Shown here: in pieces, positions 27,927 to 39,046 of the stretch
Layout: each line of letters opens with the position of its first letter
Numbering within the stretch: position 1 is the stretch's first letter
Origin: Odontesthes bonariensis
Lineage: Eukaryota; Chordata; Actinopteri; Atheriniformes; Atherinopsidae
Reading direction: 5' to 3'
Length of the DNA stretch: 64,000 nt
NCBI RefSeq assembly: GCF_027942865.1
Contig: NC_134515.1
Span: 28,944,449-29,008,448, forward strand
Program-made: the position numbers and the translations under genes
The notes under the pieces: model-generated
What the model was told of the DNA's origin: nothing
Database searches by the model: none
What the model saw: only the letters and a program-made list of their open reading frames with translations

Positions 27927-30263
27927 TAATTGCACCCTGACCTAAAAAACATAAGTGCTCTTACAGTACCAATATAGTACTATAAGTACTGTTCTCACTG
28001 CAAATAACAGAGATGGAGCTCGAACCTATCCTTTGTTTTCATTTCAACTTGTGAATGCTAAAAATGGCTGCAGCTGCATGTAACGGTCATGAATGCGGCT
28101 GCTCTGGTGGCACTGGTGAACCTTGCTGACACGCTCCTCGTTTGGCTATTTCTGCCAGGGTGCTTTGTTTTGAGCTTGGGAAAAAAAAAATCGCTTCCGT
28201 TAGTTTTCGATACGATCTTGATTACAGAACTGAGACATGAAAAAAAACATAACAAAAACGCACGTTTCCCTTTGCCCGCTTCTCAGATCAGTGTTATATC
28301 AGTTTCACATTTGCTGGAATTGTGTTTCTACTTTGCAGTTGTTTTCATTGCTGTGTGATAATTTAATCTACACAGTCTTGTAGCTCCGTCGTGGCTAACT
28401 TTTTTTTTTTTTTTGCCCTCATGTTTCCCTCTACAGACTCAGGAGACGCGTGAGATTTTACATTTTCACTACACCACCTGGCCTGACTTCGGGGTACCGG
28501 AGTCTCCCGCCTCCTTCCTTAACTTCCTCTTCAAGGTGCGGGAGTCGGGTTGTTTGAACTCAGACCAGGGACCAGTGGTGGTGCACTGCAGCGCCGGCAT
28601 CGGACGCTCTGGGACGTTTTGTCTCGTGGACACCTGCCTTTTGTTGGTTTGTACAGAACACTAGCTATTCGTTATCACAATCAGACAGCGAGCACATGAC
28701 TTTCAGAGGAATTCGGTCGTACGTGTAAACATTAAAGACTGTACTGACTGGCTGTTTTGTGTAGATGTCCCTTCGTAAAGACCCATCGTCGGTGCGTATT
28801 CGGGATGTGCTGCTGGAGATGCGGCGCTATCGAATGGGCTTGATACAGACTGCAGATCAGCTTCGCTTCTCCTACCTGGCTGTCATCGAAGGTGCCAAAT
28901 ACATCAAGGGAGATACATCTCTGCAGGTGAGTTCCTCTTTTCTTTGATTATCTTTTTGTTAAGTTACACTTGGTGCATCCTCCTCCCGGTTTTGAAATAA
29001 ACGTTTAAAAAATGATGTTACAAAATTGCTGTCTTTATTTAAAACATGCTTTTTTTGTTTGTTTTTTTCCCTTTAAGGAATCATGGAAAGAGCTATCTAA
29101 TGAGGAAGATGATCCTCCAGAGTTCTCCCCTCCACCTCCTCTTCCTCCTCCCAGAGACCCTCACAATGGCAAAGTCGAGCCTTCTTTTTTCCCGGATAAT
29201 GTGGAGCTCGTCCAGCAGATGGAAATCTGCGGTGTGGGGTAATCATCCACATCACGTTTTGAATTTGTGTATCAGTCAAACCGTCGTTAACCTGAGTTGG
29301 CATCACTTGCAACTTGGTTTTTGTTATGTAGCAGAAAGAGTTGGGGAAATGCTCTCCAATAGACAGCAGGTGACATGAAGCTCTGAATCTCCATGAACTG
29401 CACGTGGTTAAGTTCTAATAATTGCATATTTTCTCATCTATTCTTCTTGGGTTTAAGCAGAAACGCTGCAGTAGCTTCTCTGTCTGAATTCAGCCCTTTT
29501 TTTTTTAAATGAACCAGTTAGCATGTTTTAGCATGCTTCTTTGCTAATGAAAGCTCTCATCGTGCACTTCCCATCACTGTCTCCACAAGTGTAACTATGT
29601 ATCTGAGTGAAATCTTGAGGAACATTAAGGCACATGTCTGACAACATGCTGTTTGAACAGTATTTTGATGAAGGCAGCAATCTTACATACCTGGTGTCTG
29701 AAAATAGACTCAAAACCTTGTTTGTTTACATCCTACTCAGAGTAGTCAACTTAATTTGGTAAAAAGTTCCATTATCTGTACCCTGCTGAGATGGACGACT
29801 TGGCAAATAAGTCTTTACCTTGAACTTTGTATAGCTGTTGCTGACGGCTACTTGGTGCTGTTGGGGGGGGGGGGGGGGGGGGCTTTAAATCTCCCAGCTG
29901 TTGAATCCATCAAATGCCAAACTGCCCCAAGGAGACTTTTAACTCTTTCCTCTGCTTTACTTTGACATCGTTTCCCCACGCAGGGCCTCACCAGACACAG
30001 AGCTCCGACAGAGGAACGTAGCTGCCCCCCAGCCTCCACCTGACAGGACCGATCAGCTGGATGGGCACGTGGGAATCCAAGACCCTACCTCTGAAGCTCT
30101 GAACAAGTCCCAGCAGCAGCCAGAGACGGAGGAGCTGGAACAGCCTGAGGCAAAGGAAAGCTCTCCTGTGCCGGGGAGGTGGCCCCCGCTACTAACCAAC
30201 GTGTGCCTGTGCACAGCGCTGGCTCTCAGTGCTTATGCTTGTTATAGAGCCTATTTCCACTGA
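25041..30263 (+). CDS. ptpn1: Protein-tyrosine phosphatase non-receptor type 1 (PTP1B), 432 aa
   Basis: The ER-anchored phosphatase that removes phosphate from insulin, leptin (JAK2) and other tyrosine-kinase targets. Nine coding exons: 25041-25097, 25650-25740, 26460-26560, 27476-27574, 27706-27843, 28437-28646, 28765-28926, 29078-29238 and 29984-30263, 1299 nt in total, all GT/AG. Visible in order: the phosphotyrosine loop ([15 protein letters not shown]), [10 protein letters not shown], the WPD loop ([11 protein letters not shown]), the P-loop [11 protein letters not shown] with catalytic Cys and Arg, and the Q loop ([13 protein letters not shown]). A proline-rich run ([15 protein letters not shown]) and a hydrophobic C-terminal anchor ([19 protein letters not shown]) finish it. 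Human PTP1B has 435 aa. Exon 6 ends in a weak donor (TTG, then GTTTGT) but the frame and homology fix it. The middle of the tail is poorly conserved, as usual. Confidence 0.97.
25098..27475 (+). other. ptpn1: ptpn1 introns 1 to 3
   Basis: Intron 1 (25098-25649) is T-rich near its acceptor with a (GTTT)n run at 25620-25640. Intron 2 (25741-26459) and intron 3 (26561-27475) are AT-rich. No coding block or named repeat was recognised. Confidence 0.7.
27844..28436 (+). other. ptpn1: ptpn1 intron 5 with 29-base T run
   Basis: The intron carries a T run at 27893-27921. Apart from T-rich stretches it holds nothing recognisable. Confidence 0.8.
29239..29983 (+). other. ptpn1: ptpn1 last intron with 20-base G run
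   Basis: This intron contains an uninterrupted 20-G run at 29863-29882, about 100 bases before the final acceptor. The frame joins across it (GG, then G). No other feature was seen. Confidence 0.8.
29863..29882 (+). repeat. Poly-G homopolymer (20 nt)
   Basis: Twenty consecutive G bases lie in the sense strand of the last ptpn1 intron, so the pre-mRNA carries them as well. Confidence 0.95.
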
Positions 30264-31096
30264 TGTCTGTCCTTCCTCTTCCCTCCCTTTGTTTCCTGTC
30301 TCTCCACCAAATGTTGCAAGCTGGACTTTGCTGGCTAATCGGCCTGCTTTGACTCTGCAAGGGAGTGGATTGTTTTTGACGTTCAGCAGATTCAGGTTCA
30401 CCCGTTTTAATTTTACGAATGCAGCGAGAGGGGTGGTCGGCTGGCCCTCCTCACCCACCCGACCGTTCTTTCCGTATGCCATTTCGGATGCTCAGGGCCT
30501 CAGTTTTTCAGGTGCCACATCCCAAAATGTGTGTGCCGACTTAAAACACAGACTCGACATAAAACACACACATCGCAGTCTGTTAAGAAAAGGGTTTGCA
30601 TCGGCACTGCTGGTCTGTCAACCAGGACGAATGGTGTCTGCCCGTTTGACTTGTGTATAATTTTTTATTTTTTCTTATTTACCAAAATGACACTTGAATG
30701 TGTTTTTCCATGTTTAACCTTAAGTCGCGCGTCCGTTAGGATTTCACATAAACTTTGTTTTGCTAACACAAACGAAAATAACCTGCCCTGACTTTTGGAC
30801 CAGCCGGTCTGAAAGCACGCTGGTGTCATGGTCTCAAATCGAAGCGAGCAGAAAGAAGAAGTATGTGAAGTTGGGAGAGAAGCAACTCTGTGCCCACTAA
30901 ATGCATGCAGAGGTGGCCATTGAATTGTTATCTGTCCCCACTAGTGGCCTGCGTTTGGCTGGTTGAGTACAATGCGGTATGTGTGTGTTTGTGTATCTGT
31001 ACATTTGCGTATTTACTTGTGAGTTCAGTCTGCTCAATGAGAAATATTAATGGAATATTTACAGTAAGTGAAATGTGAGCTGTAGAATGAGTGTCA

Positions 31097-31130
31097 CCCC
31101 CCCCCCCCCCCCCAAAAAAAAAAAAAAAAA
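31097..31130 (+). repeat. C17A17 double homopolymer
   Basis: Seventeen C bases are followed directly by seventeen A bases within the probable ptpn1 3' UTR. Confidence 0.95.
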
Positions 31131-31815
31131 TAATTATATTAGGGTGCTTCTGCCTGGTTGCTCGAAACCGACACCAGAACCAAACAAAATGGTGCGGGGT
31201 CAGGGTGATACGTTTCCTTCTCAGGTCGCCTGGCATTCTCAAATTAAGATATGAGAGGTTATATCACCTGGCTTTAGTTACCGTCCTCAGTCACAGTAGA
31301 TAAAATGACCTAATATGTAACGAAACCTGATCTGAAGGCAGCTGAAACGAGATGGAAAGCGAGTGAAAGGTGTTCAGTTATGGAGCTGAGACACAAAGTA
31401 GTCCACCCCCACCAAAATCTTTTTACCAGCAATAAAAAAAAAAAGATAATAAAAAAACCCTCACTAGTGCGTTGACTTTTCTGTCTCCAGAATCTGAGTT
31501 TGAGCAGGCGGGGAACCAGGGATTTTGAACAAACCAAAAATTAAACACCAGCACAGGTATGAGAACAATACACTGGACTGATTATCCATTGTATGGCCCT
31601 GAGCTGGCAGTATAGTTTTGTATGATTGTTTTTCTTTTTTTTTTCTTTAGCATGCTGCAGTTGTAAATGAAAAGATTTATCCTAAGAAGAGATTAGTTGA
31701 GCTGCTACCATTTGTTTACCTTTGGGACTTGACAAAGTTCATTACTTTGTCCGACAGCTGTACCTTTCTTTAGAATGTATAAATGTCCTCTCCGTGGACA
31801 CACCCTTATCAAATT

Positions 31816-31857
31816 TATATATATATGTAGATATATTAATATCTACATATATATATA
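31816..31857. repeat. Perfect AT-rich hairpin, 19-bp arms, 4-base loop
   Basis: The arms 31816-31834 and 31839-31857 are exact reverse complements, with the loop ATTA. The inner part, GTAGATAT/ATATCTAC, is not simple AT, so this is more than a dinucleotide run. It lies in the probable ptpn1 3' UTR. Confidence 0.9.
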
Positions 31858-31900
31858 TATTTGTGTGTGTGTGTTTGTTTCAAATCAGGTTTGAATTTGA

Positions 31901-31977
31901 TGAGTTGTTTTTCTGCCTTTGCAACAGATTAAATATCAGCACCGTGCAGCAATTGTACCACTTTTTCATGTTTTTCT
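31901..31977 (+). repeat. Copy 1 of a duplicated ptpn1 3' UTR block
   Basis: TGAGTTGTTTTTCTGCCTTT starts this block, which continues through GCAACAGATTAAATATCAGC to ATGTTTTTC. The same text returns at 33400-33480 with a few changes. Confidence 0.85.
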
Positions 31978-33399
31978 ATACTTATGCTGAGCTAAAAAAA
32001 AACATGTACTTTTTTTTTCATAATTCACATTTATTTTCCTTTTTTTTTTTTTTTTAATAAAGAAAAAACATTGAGTGTTTGTTGTGTTTTTTGTTTGTTT
32101 GTTTGTTTGTTTTAAACAAAGTTGTGATTAGCCATTTCTCGGGAATTAATTTTCTTCACAGACGGTCGTTATGTATTTTTATCCTGTCAGATCAGTAATG
32201 GGTGAGCAGAGAATGCTTTTATCTGTGATCGCACTTCTCATTGAATACATTTATACAGAAGACGAGCTGTCTGGCACAGCAGGGCCGAGAGCTATCGCTT
32301 TGTCAAGACACCACATAACCACTAATAGGCTGTATGATATTGGTAAATTCCACAACTACTTATTACAGATACCAGCAGCTAGTGCTTCTTTATTAAAAAA
32401 AAAAAAAAGTTTATTTGTACTTCTTACTTACTCTAGACAGCACCTGCCTTGCAATTTCTTTTCATGTGTTCTCAATACTGAGACCGAAATAATTATTAAG
32501 GGTTAGAAATGGACCCAGAGAAAAGTAAACCTTTGTAAATGAACAGCAGAGGACACTGAAGCCTGGCCGCAATGGTGGGTTGGCAAACAAATCCCGGTGG
32601 GCAGCTGCAAGTGTGTCAAACTGGTATGTGGAGTCTCTCCCTGCTAAAAGTACATTTTTAAAAGTCAAGAAAATCCCAAGTGAAAACTTCACGAGGCTAA
32701 GAGGGAGTATCACTTCCGCGTAACGGTGAGGTTTAATAAATAAGCACGCACGTGTGGTTTGCCGCAGAAGTCCTTTTGAGAGATGAGGGCATCTTTTCAC
32801 TGCTGTGGCAGGAAAAGCTGCTTACAACAGACCTGCTGGGTTTATAGTCCAGGATGTCAGACGTGTACTCAAAGAACTGAAGGCAATAAATAAATAGTGT
32901 TTTTTTTTTTGTTTTTTTTAACTGTTAAGAATGTAAGAGATGAACTGAGTTCAGGCTGCTTCTGTGGTTTTACTGAGTTATTGTTAGAATTCTTAATAAA
33001 ATGCCGGACAAGACCTCAATGTTATGCAAGCCTTAAGCTTGCTTGCTGAATCAATGAATTGTCATGAGACTTTGGCAAATATTTATATGGATCAAATATG
33101 TTTAATATCAACACTGACTATCTTTCTTTAAAGTGTTGCAGAAAACGTGTTAAACTGCCTTCTAAGATGCAGGGTAGCGTGTGATGCTAAAAATGACCAC
33201 CAGGTGGCACTGTGGGATTAATGTTCGCGTCTGTGAATTAAGAGGCTTTGGCCCACTGTTTCCTGTTTTCTCCATTGTACATGGACACCTGGGTTTACAC
33301 ATCAGTTTATATTGTATTAACGGTGTATTAGAGCTAAGAGCATTCCTCTATTAGTTCAACATTCACTGCCCAAATTTTGTATACATACAGTATATATTT

Positions 33400-33480
33400 T
33401 GAGTTGTTTTTCTGCCTTTGCAACAGATGAAATCTCAGCACCCGACCGTGCAACAATTGTACCAGTTTTTTATGTTTTTC
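33400..33480 (+). repeat. Copy 2 of the ptpn1 3' UTR block
   Basis: This is about 80 bases nearly identical to 31901-31977, with small changes: GATGAAATCTCAG for GATTAAATATCAG, and an inserted CCGAC-type run. It lies 1.4 kb past the likely poly(A) site. The flanks differ, so it is a local segmental duplication or a repeat family with two copies here. Confidence 0.85.
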
Positions 33481-36400
33481 AGATTTAAAGGGGATACTGA
33501 GACTGGATACCACACAAATTTCTCTCTTTTAATTCAATAGCTCACTTCAGAAAATGTCCTTTACCTTGAAAAACCTGGACTTTAAATTCCAATATTTATT
33601 CTGGACACTCTCAATCAGCCATCACTGATAAACACTTTTTTTGTTTGTATACCGTGTCCAAACTATTTCATTAAACACGGCTTTAGAGGGTTTGTGTTTA
33701 TTTTAGAGTAAAGACTAACATTGACAGGCAGTGAGCTCTAAAAGAAAGACGGACATGTCCAGAGACACACGCATTGCTTGAAGAAACTTCACCACACGGG
33801 TGTAGTACAGATGATTTGGCAACAGTCTTGGCTAGAGCTTCCTGTTTGGGAAATAAGAAGGAGGCACTGGTACGTGCTGTACAAGAATGTGACTTAAGCA
33901 GTGTGAGTAATAGCACTCCCAGCCAACGTTCTGCTGATGTCAAAACTACCAGCAAGACAGAACATGCTGCTTTAGGAAAACTACATTCAAGGTGTAACCA
34001 GGAGCCGGAAGTCCCTTCAAAGCCACAGTTTCTTGTGAAACTTATGAAGTGACGGAGTCGTCATGACTCATGTTGCCTGCGGTAAAAAGAATTGTCATTT
34101 TGTAAATGGGAACATATTAAGTGAGGATATGTCAGTTCAAATGTATGTATGTCATCTTAGCAGGTCACCACAAATAAATGGTTGACTTTGGTGAGAATTT
34201 TGGAATAAAAGGACATTTTGGAAGACAAAAGTGGTTTGAATGAATTTCAAAAGAGAAATGGGAGAGAGTTACTCGACAGTCCCTCTTAACTCAGACTAAG
34301 CTTGCACAGTGCTGAGTCCACATTCACAGTCAGCCAAAAAGGACATCTGCCCTGCTGACTCTTCCAGCGTGTGTCCTCAGTTTAGTTATTAACCTGGAAC
34401 TTCCCAATAGCTGTCCTCAGTGTGGGTGGGTGGGACCATCATTGCCTGTAAGCCTCATTCGTAGCCTGCAGATGATTTTCAGAGGGAGGCCTGCAGGGAT
34501 CAGGAAATTCCTGAATGTGAGGAGCGCCAGGTCTTTCCAAGTGTGACTCTGCAAAGTCTGAGTCAACACATGCTGCAGTGCTGTACAATGGATGCTCAAT
34601 GAAACTGAGTTTGTTGACGCATTGCCAAGTATACCGTGTCTCTTCATGCTCTTTTCAACACTTCAAAAAGCCAGTGGTGAGAGTTAGCTGTCAGTATCAA
34701 CCAGATGAAACGTAATCAGTGCATTTACTCAGGTTTAATGCTTTTTTTGTTGGTTCGGAGGCAAATCTGATTGCCGTTATTTTTCAGATTCACACTTGGT
34801 ATAAAATCTGAAGTTTGTAAAATCACACATTTACAGGTGTAGTTTTGGGAGTTACACTTACTTTCTTTATTGCAAGACTTGGATAAGAACACTGCTGTGA
34901 TATCAGTTCAAAGGTACCAGCGTGTATTAAGCTCACTGATTAACATGTTATATCCTCCCTAAGTGTCTCAACTAGACATTGTCCTGTGAGTTAGATTGAA
35001 AAGGTTGACAGACCTATCATGTCTGCACAGACTGATTGTCGTAATTGATACGACCAGAACAATAGTGAGCTGCAGTGTTTAACCAATGAATAAAGCCAGG
35101 CTCACAGTTTCCCATTGTTTCCAATCTTTGTGTGCAGTTTTCTTCCCTTTAAGATTAAACCAGGGATCTGTAACTTTTTTGTTTACGACCTCTCAATAAG
35201 AAGCCCCTGAAAACGTGTCTAATTGAGACCTCTCACTGATAAAAGAGACTGATAATTGGAGGGTCAGCAGTTTGAACCCAAGTTACCTCAGTCCATGTGC
35301 TTATCTGTGTGTAGAGAAATGCGCTCAATTTATTGAATAAAAGGGGTTGCATGAATGAGTCAACATGACAAGTAAAGTGAGAGCACTGGGCTAAGCTGTA
35401 TATAGTAGTCTGCAGTAGCTCCACACTGACCAGCCACAGCTATTAAATGCTACCTTGGCATAAAAAGCATCAAAACTGACACTAATAAAGCGATGAGGTT
35501 TCAGTCACAGGGTGCATTTTTCTGCAAAACAAGCAGCTTGATTATTTTTGACTCGAATGGAAAAGCACGGTGCTGCTGCCTCTCCGTCGGAGGCTGATGT
35601 CTTTGGTTGAGACATTCACTCGTGAGCAGTTCCTGTTCCTGTTCCTGTCTCTGACTTGGTTGCTGCTGTTCAGGACCAACCGTCACACAAAGACGCACGC
35701 ACATCGCTGTGACATATACCATCGACTGTCATAAACTAAGGTCATGCATGTAGGTCAAAGCGTAAATACTGAGAGTTTGGAGCTGGTGCTTCCCCTCTCA
35801 ATGCTCCCGCATCCTCTCGCTGTACACTGCTCAGACTGATGACGTCGACATATAGTCCACATGTAAACAAAGCTGGGCGGCCCAGCTAACCGCAGATGTC
35901 ATCACTGTGTTTTTTTGGTTTATTGTTGATGTTTTCCTTAAAGCAGAGATAGAATAGGGCAACTAATTGTTGTATATTATGTAATAACTTGAAATTGCTA
36001 ATGCACCATTAAAAAATTAGTGGTGGTGACAAACACACACACACTAATCCAATGTTTGTTTCAAAAAAAGTTGGCAATCAGATGAAGGGTAAATTGTGTT
36101 GAACGTGAGGATGGGCACATAGTTAAACCTGTGTGGGTGTGAATATTTTCATTGTTGCCATCCGCATTCAACACACCCTACTTCCTGTTGAGTAATCTGA
36201 ACAAGTCAAAGCCTACACATTGCTAAGTACGATCATATTGAGCTGCTGTCTGTGATTTCACGAGTGTAAAACTGAAAATGTACGGTATCGTTTTTTTTTA
36301 TATTTTCTGTTACAGTAAGCCAGATGCAAGCGTGTCATTTAAAAAATATTCTTCCACAGGCTGTTACATCGAGTCAAGATCGGAGAAGATCAGTCTTCCC

Positions 36401-37852
36401 AAAGTCTTATCTCTCTCTTACTGGTTTAAATTTATAACTCGGGAGGGGTTACCAATTTGAAATTTCTCTTGTTATTTTTGTACAGCAGCCAACAGTATAT
36501 TTTGGTCCAATGGATGAAAGAGTAAAAATGGATAAAAATGTACAGCAGCTGCCCTTCTTATGCTTGACAGTTGGAGATAGCATTTCTTGAAAGTGTTCAG
36601 TACAGCGGAGGATAGATTTTCACTTCCATAATAATCACAATATTCAAGGCCTGGTTGTCAAAATAAAACAGGATGTTGGTTTAACTCCACAGCGGTGTCT
36701 GGTAATCTAGGAAAGTTTTGGAGCAGAGCTTTGAGGAACAGAGTACTGGAATGAACTTTCAATATTGATAAAACTTTGACACCTTGAAAGACTTGTGGGA
36801 AGGTTTCTTCTCTTTTCATGTAATAGGTGGCAGAGTAAAGAAAAAACCTGAAGGTTGATTATTTTCTGCAGTTGGAGGCAGTTTGCTGCCGCAGCTGAGG
36901 ACCAGCTGTCCCCTCAGTTGAGGAGGGTCACTGCAAATCTCCTTTGTCCAATTATTTAAAAGAAAAAAAAAAAGGCTCTGCTTGATTTTACTATTTTTAT
37001 GTATGTTTTTAAAATGTGCTTCTTCACACCTGTGCTCAACTACATCTCAGAAATAACTATACAGAAACTACTATACCTAGTAAAACTATATAATAGATAA
37101 AAGTACCTTACAGCACATAAAGTCATCATTTTGGGAGGATGTCAATCAAAACATTTTTAAAAAACGAATACGTCCCACTAAGTGTATCTGAATTATGAAT
37201 CCTATACTCCATCAGACACAATCTAATACTATTAAATACTATTTTTAATTATATTTGGATATTCCTGCATGTCACATTAGTATTAGTAAGTAACCTATGC
37301 GAGAATGTCTTCTACCACCTCCTTCTTATTTCAATGAATGTCATCATTTGGTCAAATTACAATGTAGAGCATTTGAAAAGGGAATAGACTTAATTTTCGA
37401 GATCCCAAGAATATTCTTTGAGGCCTTCTATGAAATTGTGCAGGATTTCTTCTTTTTTTTCTTCTTTTTTCCAAACACAAGAGGCAGCCATAGCCTCGGG
37501 TTTTTAAAATTGCTATGAAATTTTTTCCTACAGCTTTCATGAGCAATTTTACCTTCGGAAAGTGAAGTTTTGTCAGGGTTTATTTGCAAATGCATGTGTA
37601 AACTGATTCACGAAACATCCTCAAAGTGTTCTGGAGCTGTTGACCGCTCCCCGTCCTCTCAGATTGAGAATGCATTGAAATAAAACGCCACCCAGACACG
37701 AATGTTGCTCTACTAATTAAGCCAGCATTCCTTGTGCAAGGATGGTCTGCTGTTACACAAGACCAGGGCAGTGATACTTGCTGTGTAGTGACCGCAAGTG
37801 GCTTCTGCACGTCAGTTTTTGTGTTTTCACAGTCATCTACAGCAAAATAGCA

Positions 37853-37888
37853 GAAGTGAACCAAGATGTTGAAATCTTGGTTCACTTC
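37853..37888. repeat. Perfect inverted repeat, 15-bp arms, 6-base loop
   Basis: GAAGTGAACCAAGAT (37853-37867) pairs exactly with ATCTTGGTTCACTTC (37874-37888) around the loop GTTGAA. There is no coding context. Confidence 0.9.
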
Positions 37889-38344
37889 AAGACAGCTCAT
37901 GTTCTGGTTCGTTTACCGTATCTCAGGCTATCTGTCTTCCCGTTACAACCCATGGCCCGGACATCCGGTGTGCCTTTCCCTTACCAAGGGAACTGGAATT
38001 AAACAAGCAAAATCACAGAGTTAAAACCATCCACACACTTCTCTGTTTTACATGTGGCAAGAAAGATGACATGGGTGTGGCTACTTCCAATCAACTGTTT
38101 GAGTAGTTAGGGTACAGCTTTAACATTAAGATGCAGAGAATTTGGGAATTTTCATCATCTACAATACCTACTATCATTTACAAATTCAGATAATCCAGAA
38201 AGTAATTCGATATAATTTACGCACAAGACAGAAAAGCAAAACTACTCGGCCATGATCTTCGGGCCCTCAGCTGAAACTGTACCAAAAACAGACGGGATTG
38301 TAGTGGAAGTCACCGCACGGACTCAGGTACCCTTCTAAAAAAGC

Positions 38345-39046
38345 TTAAAGGGATAGTTTGCCTCTTTTGTAGCTGTGTGACATGAAGCTGTATAACATCC
38401 CATATTAGCAATATCATTTAAGAACATTGACTTGCCCCCCGCTGCGTCCTGTGAGCCGAGTTCCAGGCGAGTTTTGGCGCTGACGAAGGTAGTCCGGCTA
38501 GTTGGCTGGGGCTAAACAAATAAAGGGTCTTGCTCCTCAAAACAATATGCGTTCAAAAGAGTAATACATTTGCATCACAAAATTGTTGTGCATGAAAAAG
38601 TCAGACCTCACATCGCTTGGCGCTATTTTTGCCTCCCTTGATATCAATGCGTCCAGCCAGCTAGCGATAGCGGCACATTTTACGGTGTTTACTGCTCGGA
38701 AGCAGGGGAGTGCTCGGTCTGCACTTCGGTCTGTACAGTTTACATTGGACACATTGATATCAAGGGAGGCAAAAATAGCGTCAAGCGATGTGAGGTCTGA
38801 CTTTTTCATGCACAACGATTTTGTGATGCAAATGTATTACTCTTTTGAACCCATATTGTTTTGAGAAGCAAGACGCTTTCTTTGTTTAGCCCCAGCCAAC
38901 AAGCCGGACTACCTTCGTCAGCGCCAAAACTCGCCTGGAACTCGGCTCACAGTACGCAGCGGGGGGCAAGTCAATGTTCTTAAATGATATTGCTAATATG
39001 GGATGTCATACAGCTTCATGTCAAAAGAGACAAACTTTCCCTTTAA
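38345..39046. mobile_element. 702-bp foldback element with TTAA ends (piggyBac-like non-autonomous)
   Basis: The left end reads TTAAAGGGATAGTTTG and the right end, reversed, TTAAAGGGAAAGTTTG. Two arms of about 300 bases (38345-38650 and 38752-39046) are near reverse complements around a loop of about 100 bases. Both arms give the same shadow peptide (MKKSDLTSL...IFASLDIN) on opposite strands, which is a mirror effect and not a gene. TTAA at both edges fits the target choice of piggyBac-type transposases. No transposase is encoded, so movement would need one in trans. Confidence 0.85.

Larger units (their letters stand above)
30264..32080 (+). other. ptpn1: ptpn1 3' UTR (probable)
   Basis: From the stop codon to a strong AATAAA at 32056-32061, about 1.8 kb. 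An earlier AATAAA at 31431-31436 could end a shorter form. The stretch includes C17A17 (31097-31130), a 19-bp-arm AT hairpin (31816-31857) and a GT run. A 77-base block at 31901-31977 is repeated downstream at 33400-33480. Confidence 0.6.

Noticed and set aside
38537-38864. Two similar open frames of 92-93 codons on opposite strands
   Set aside because: They are mirror readings of the two arms of the foldback element; neither resembles a protein family.
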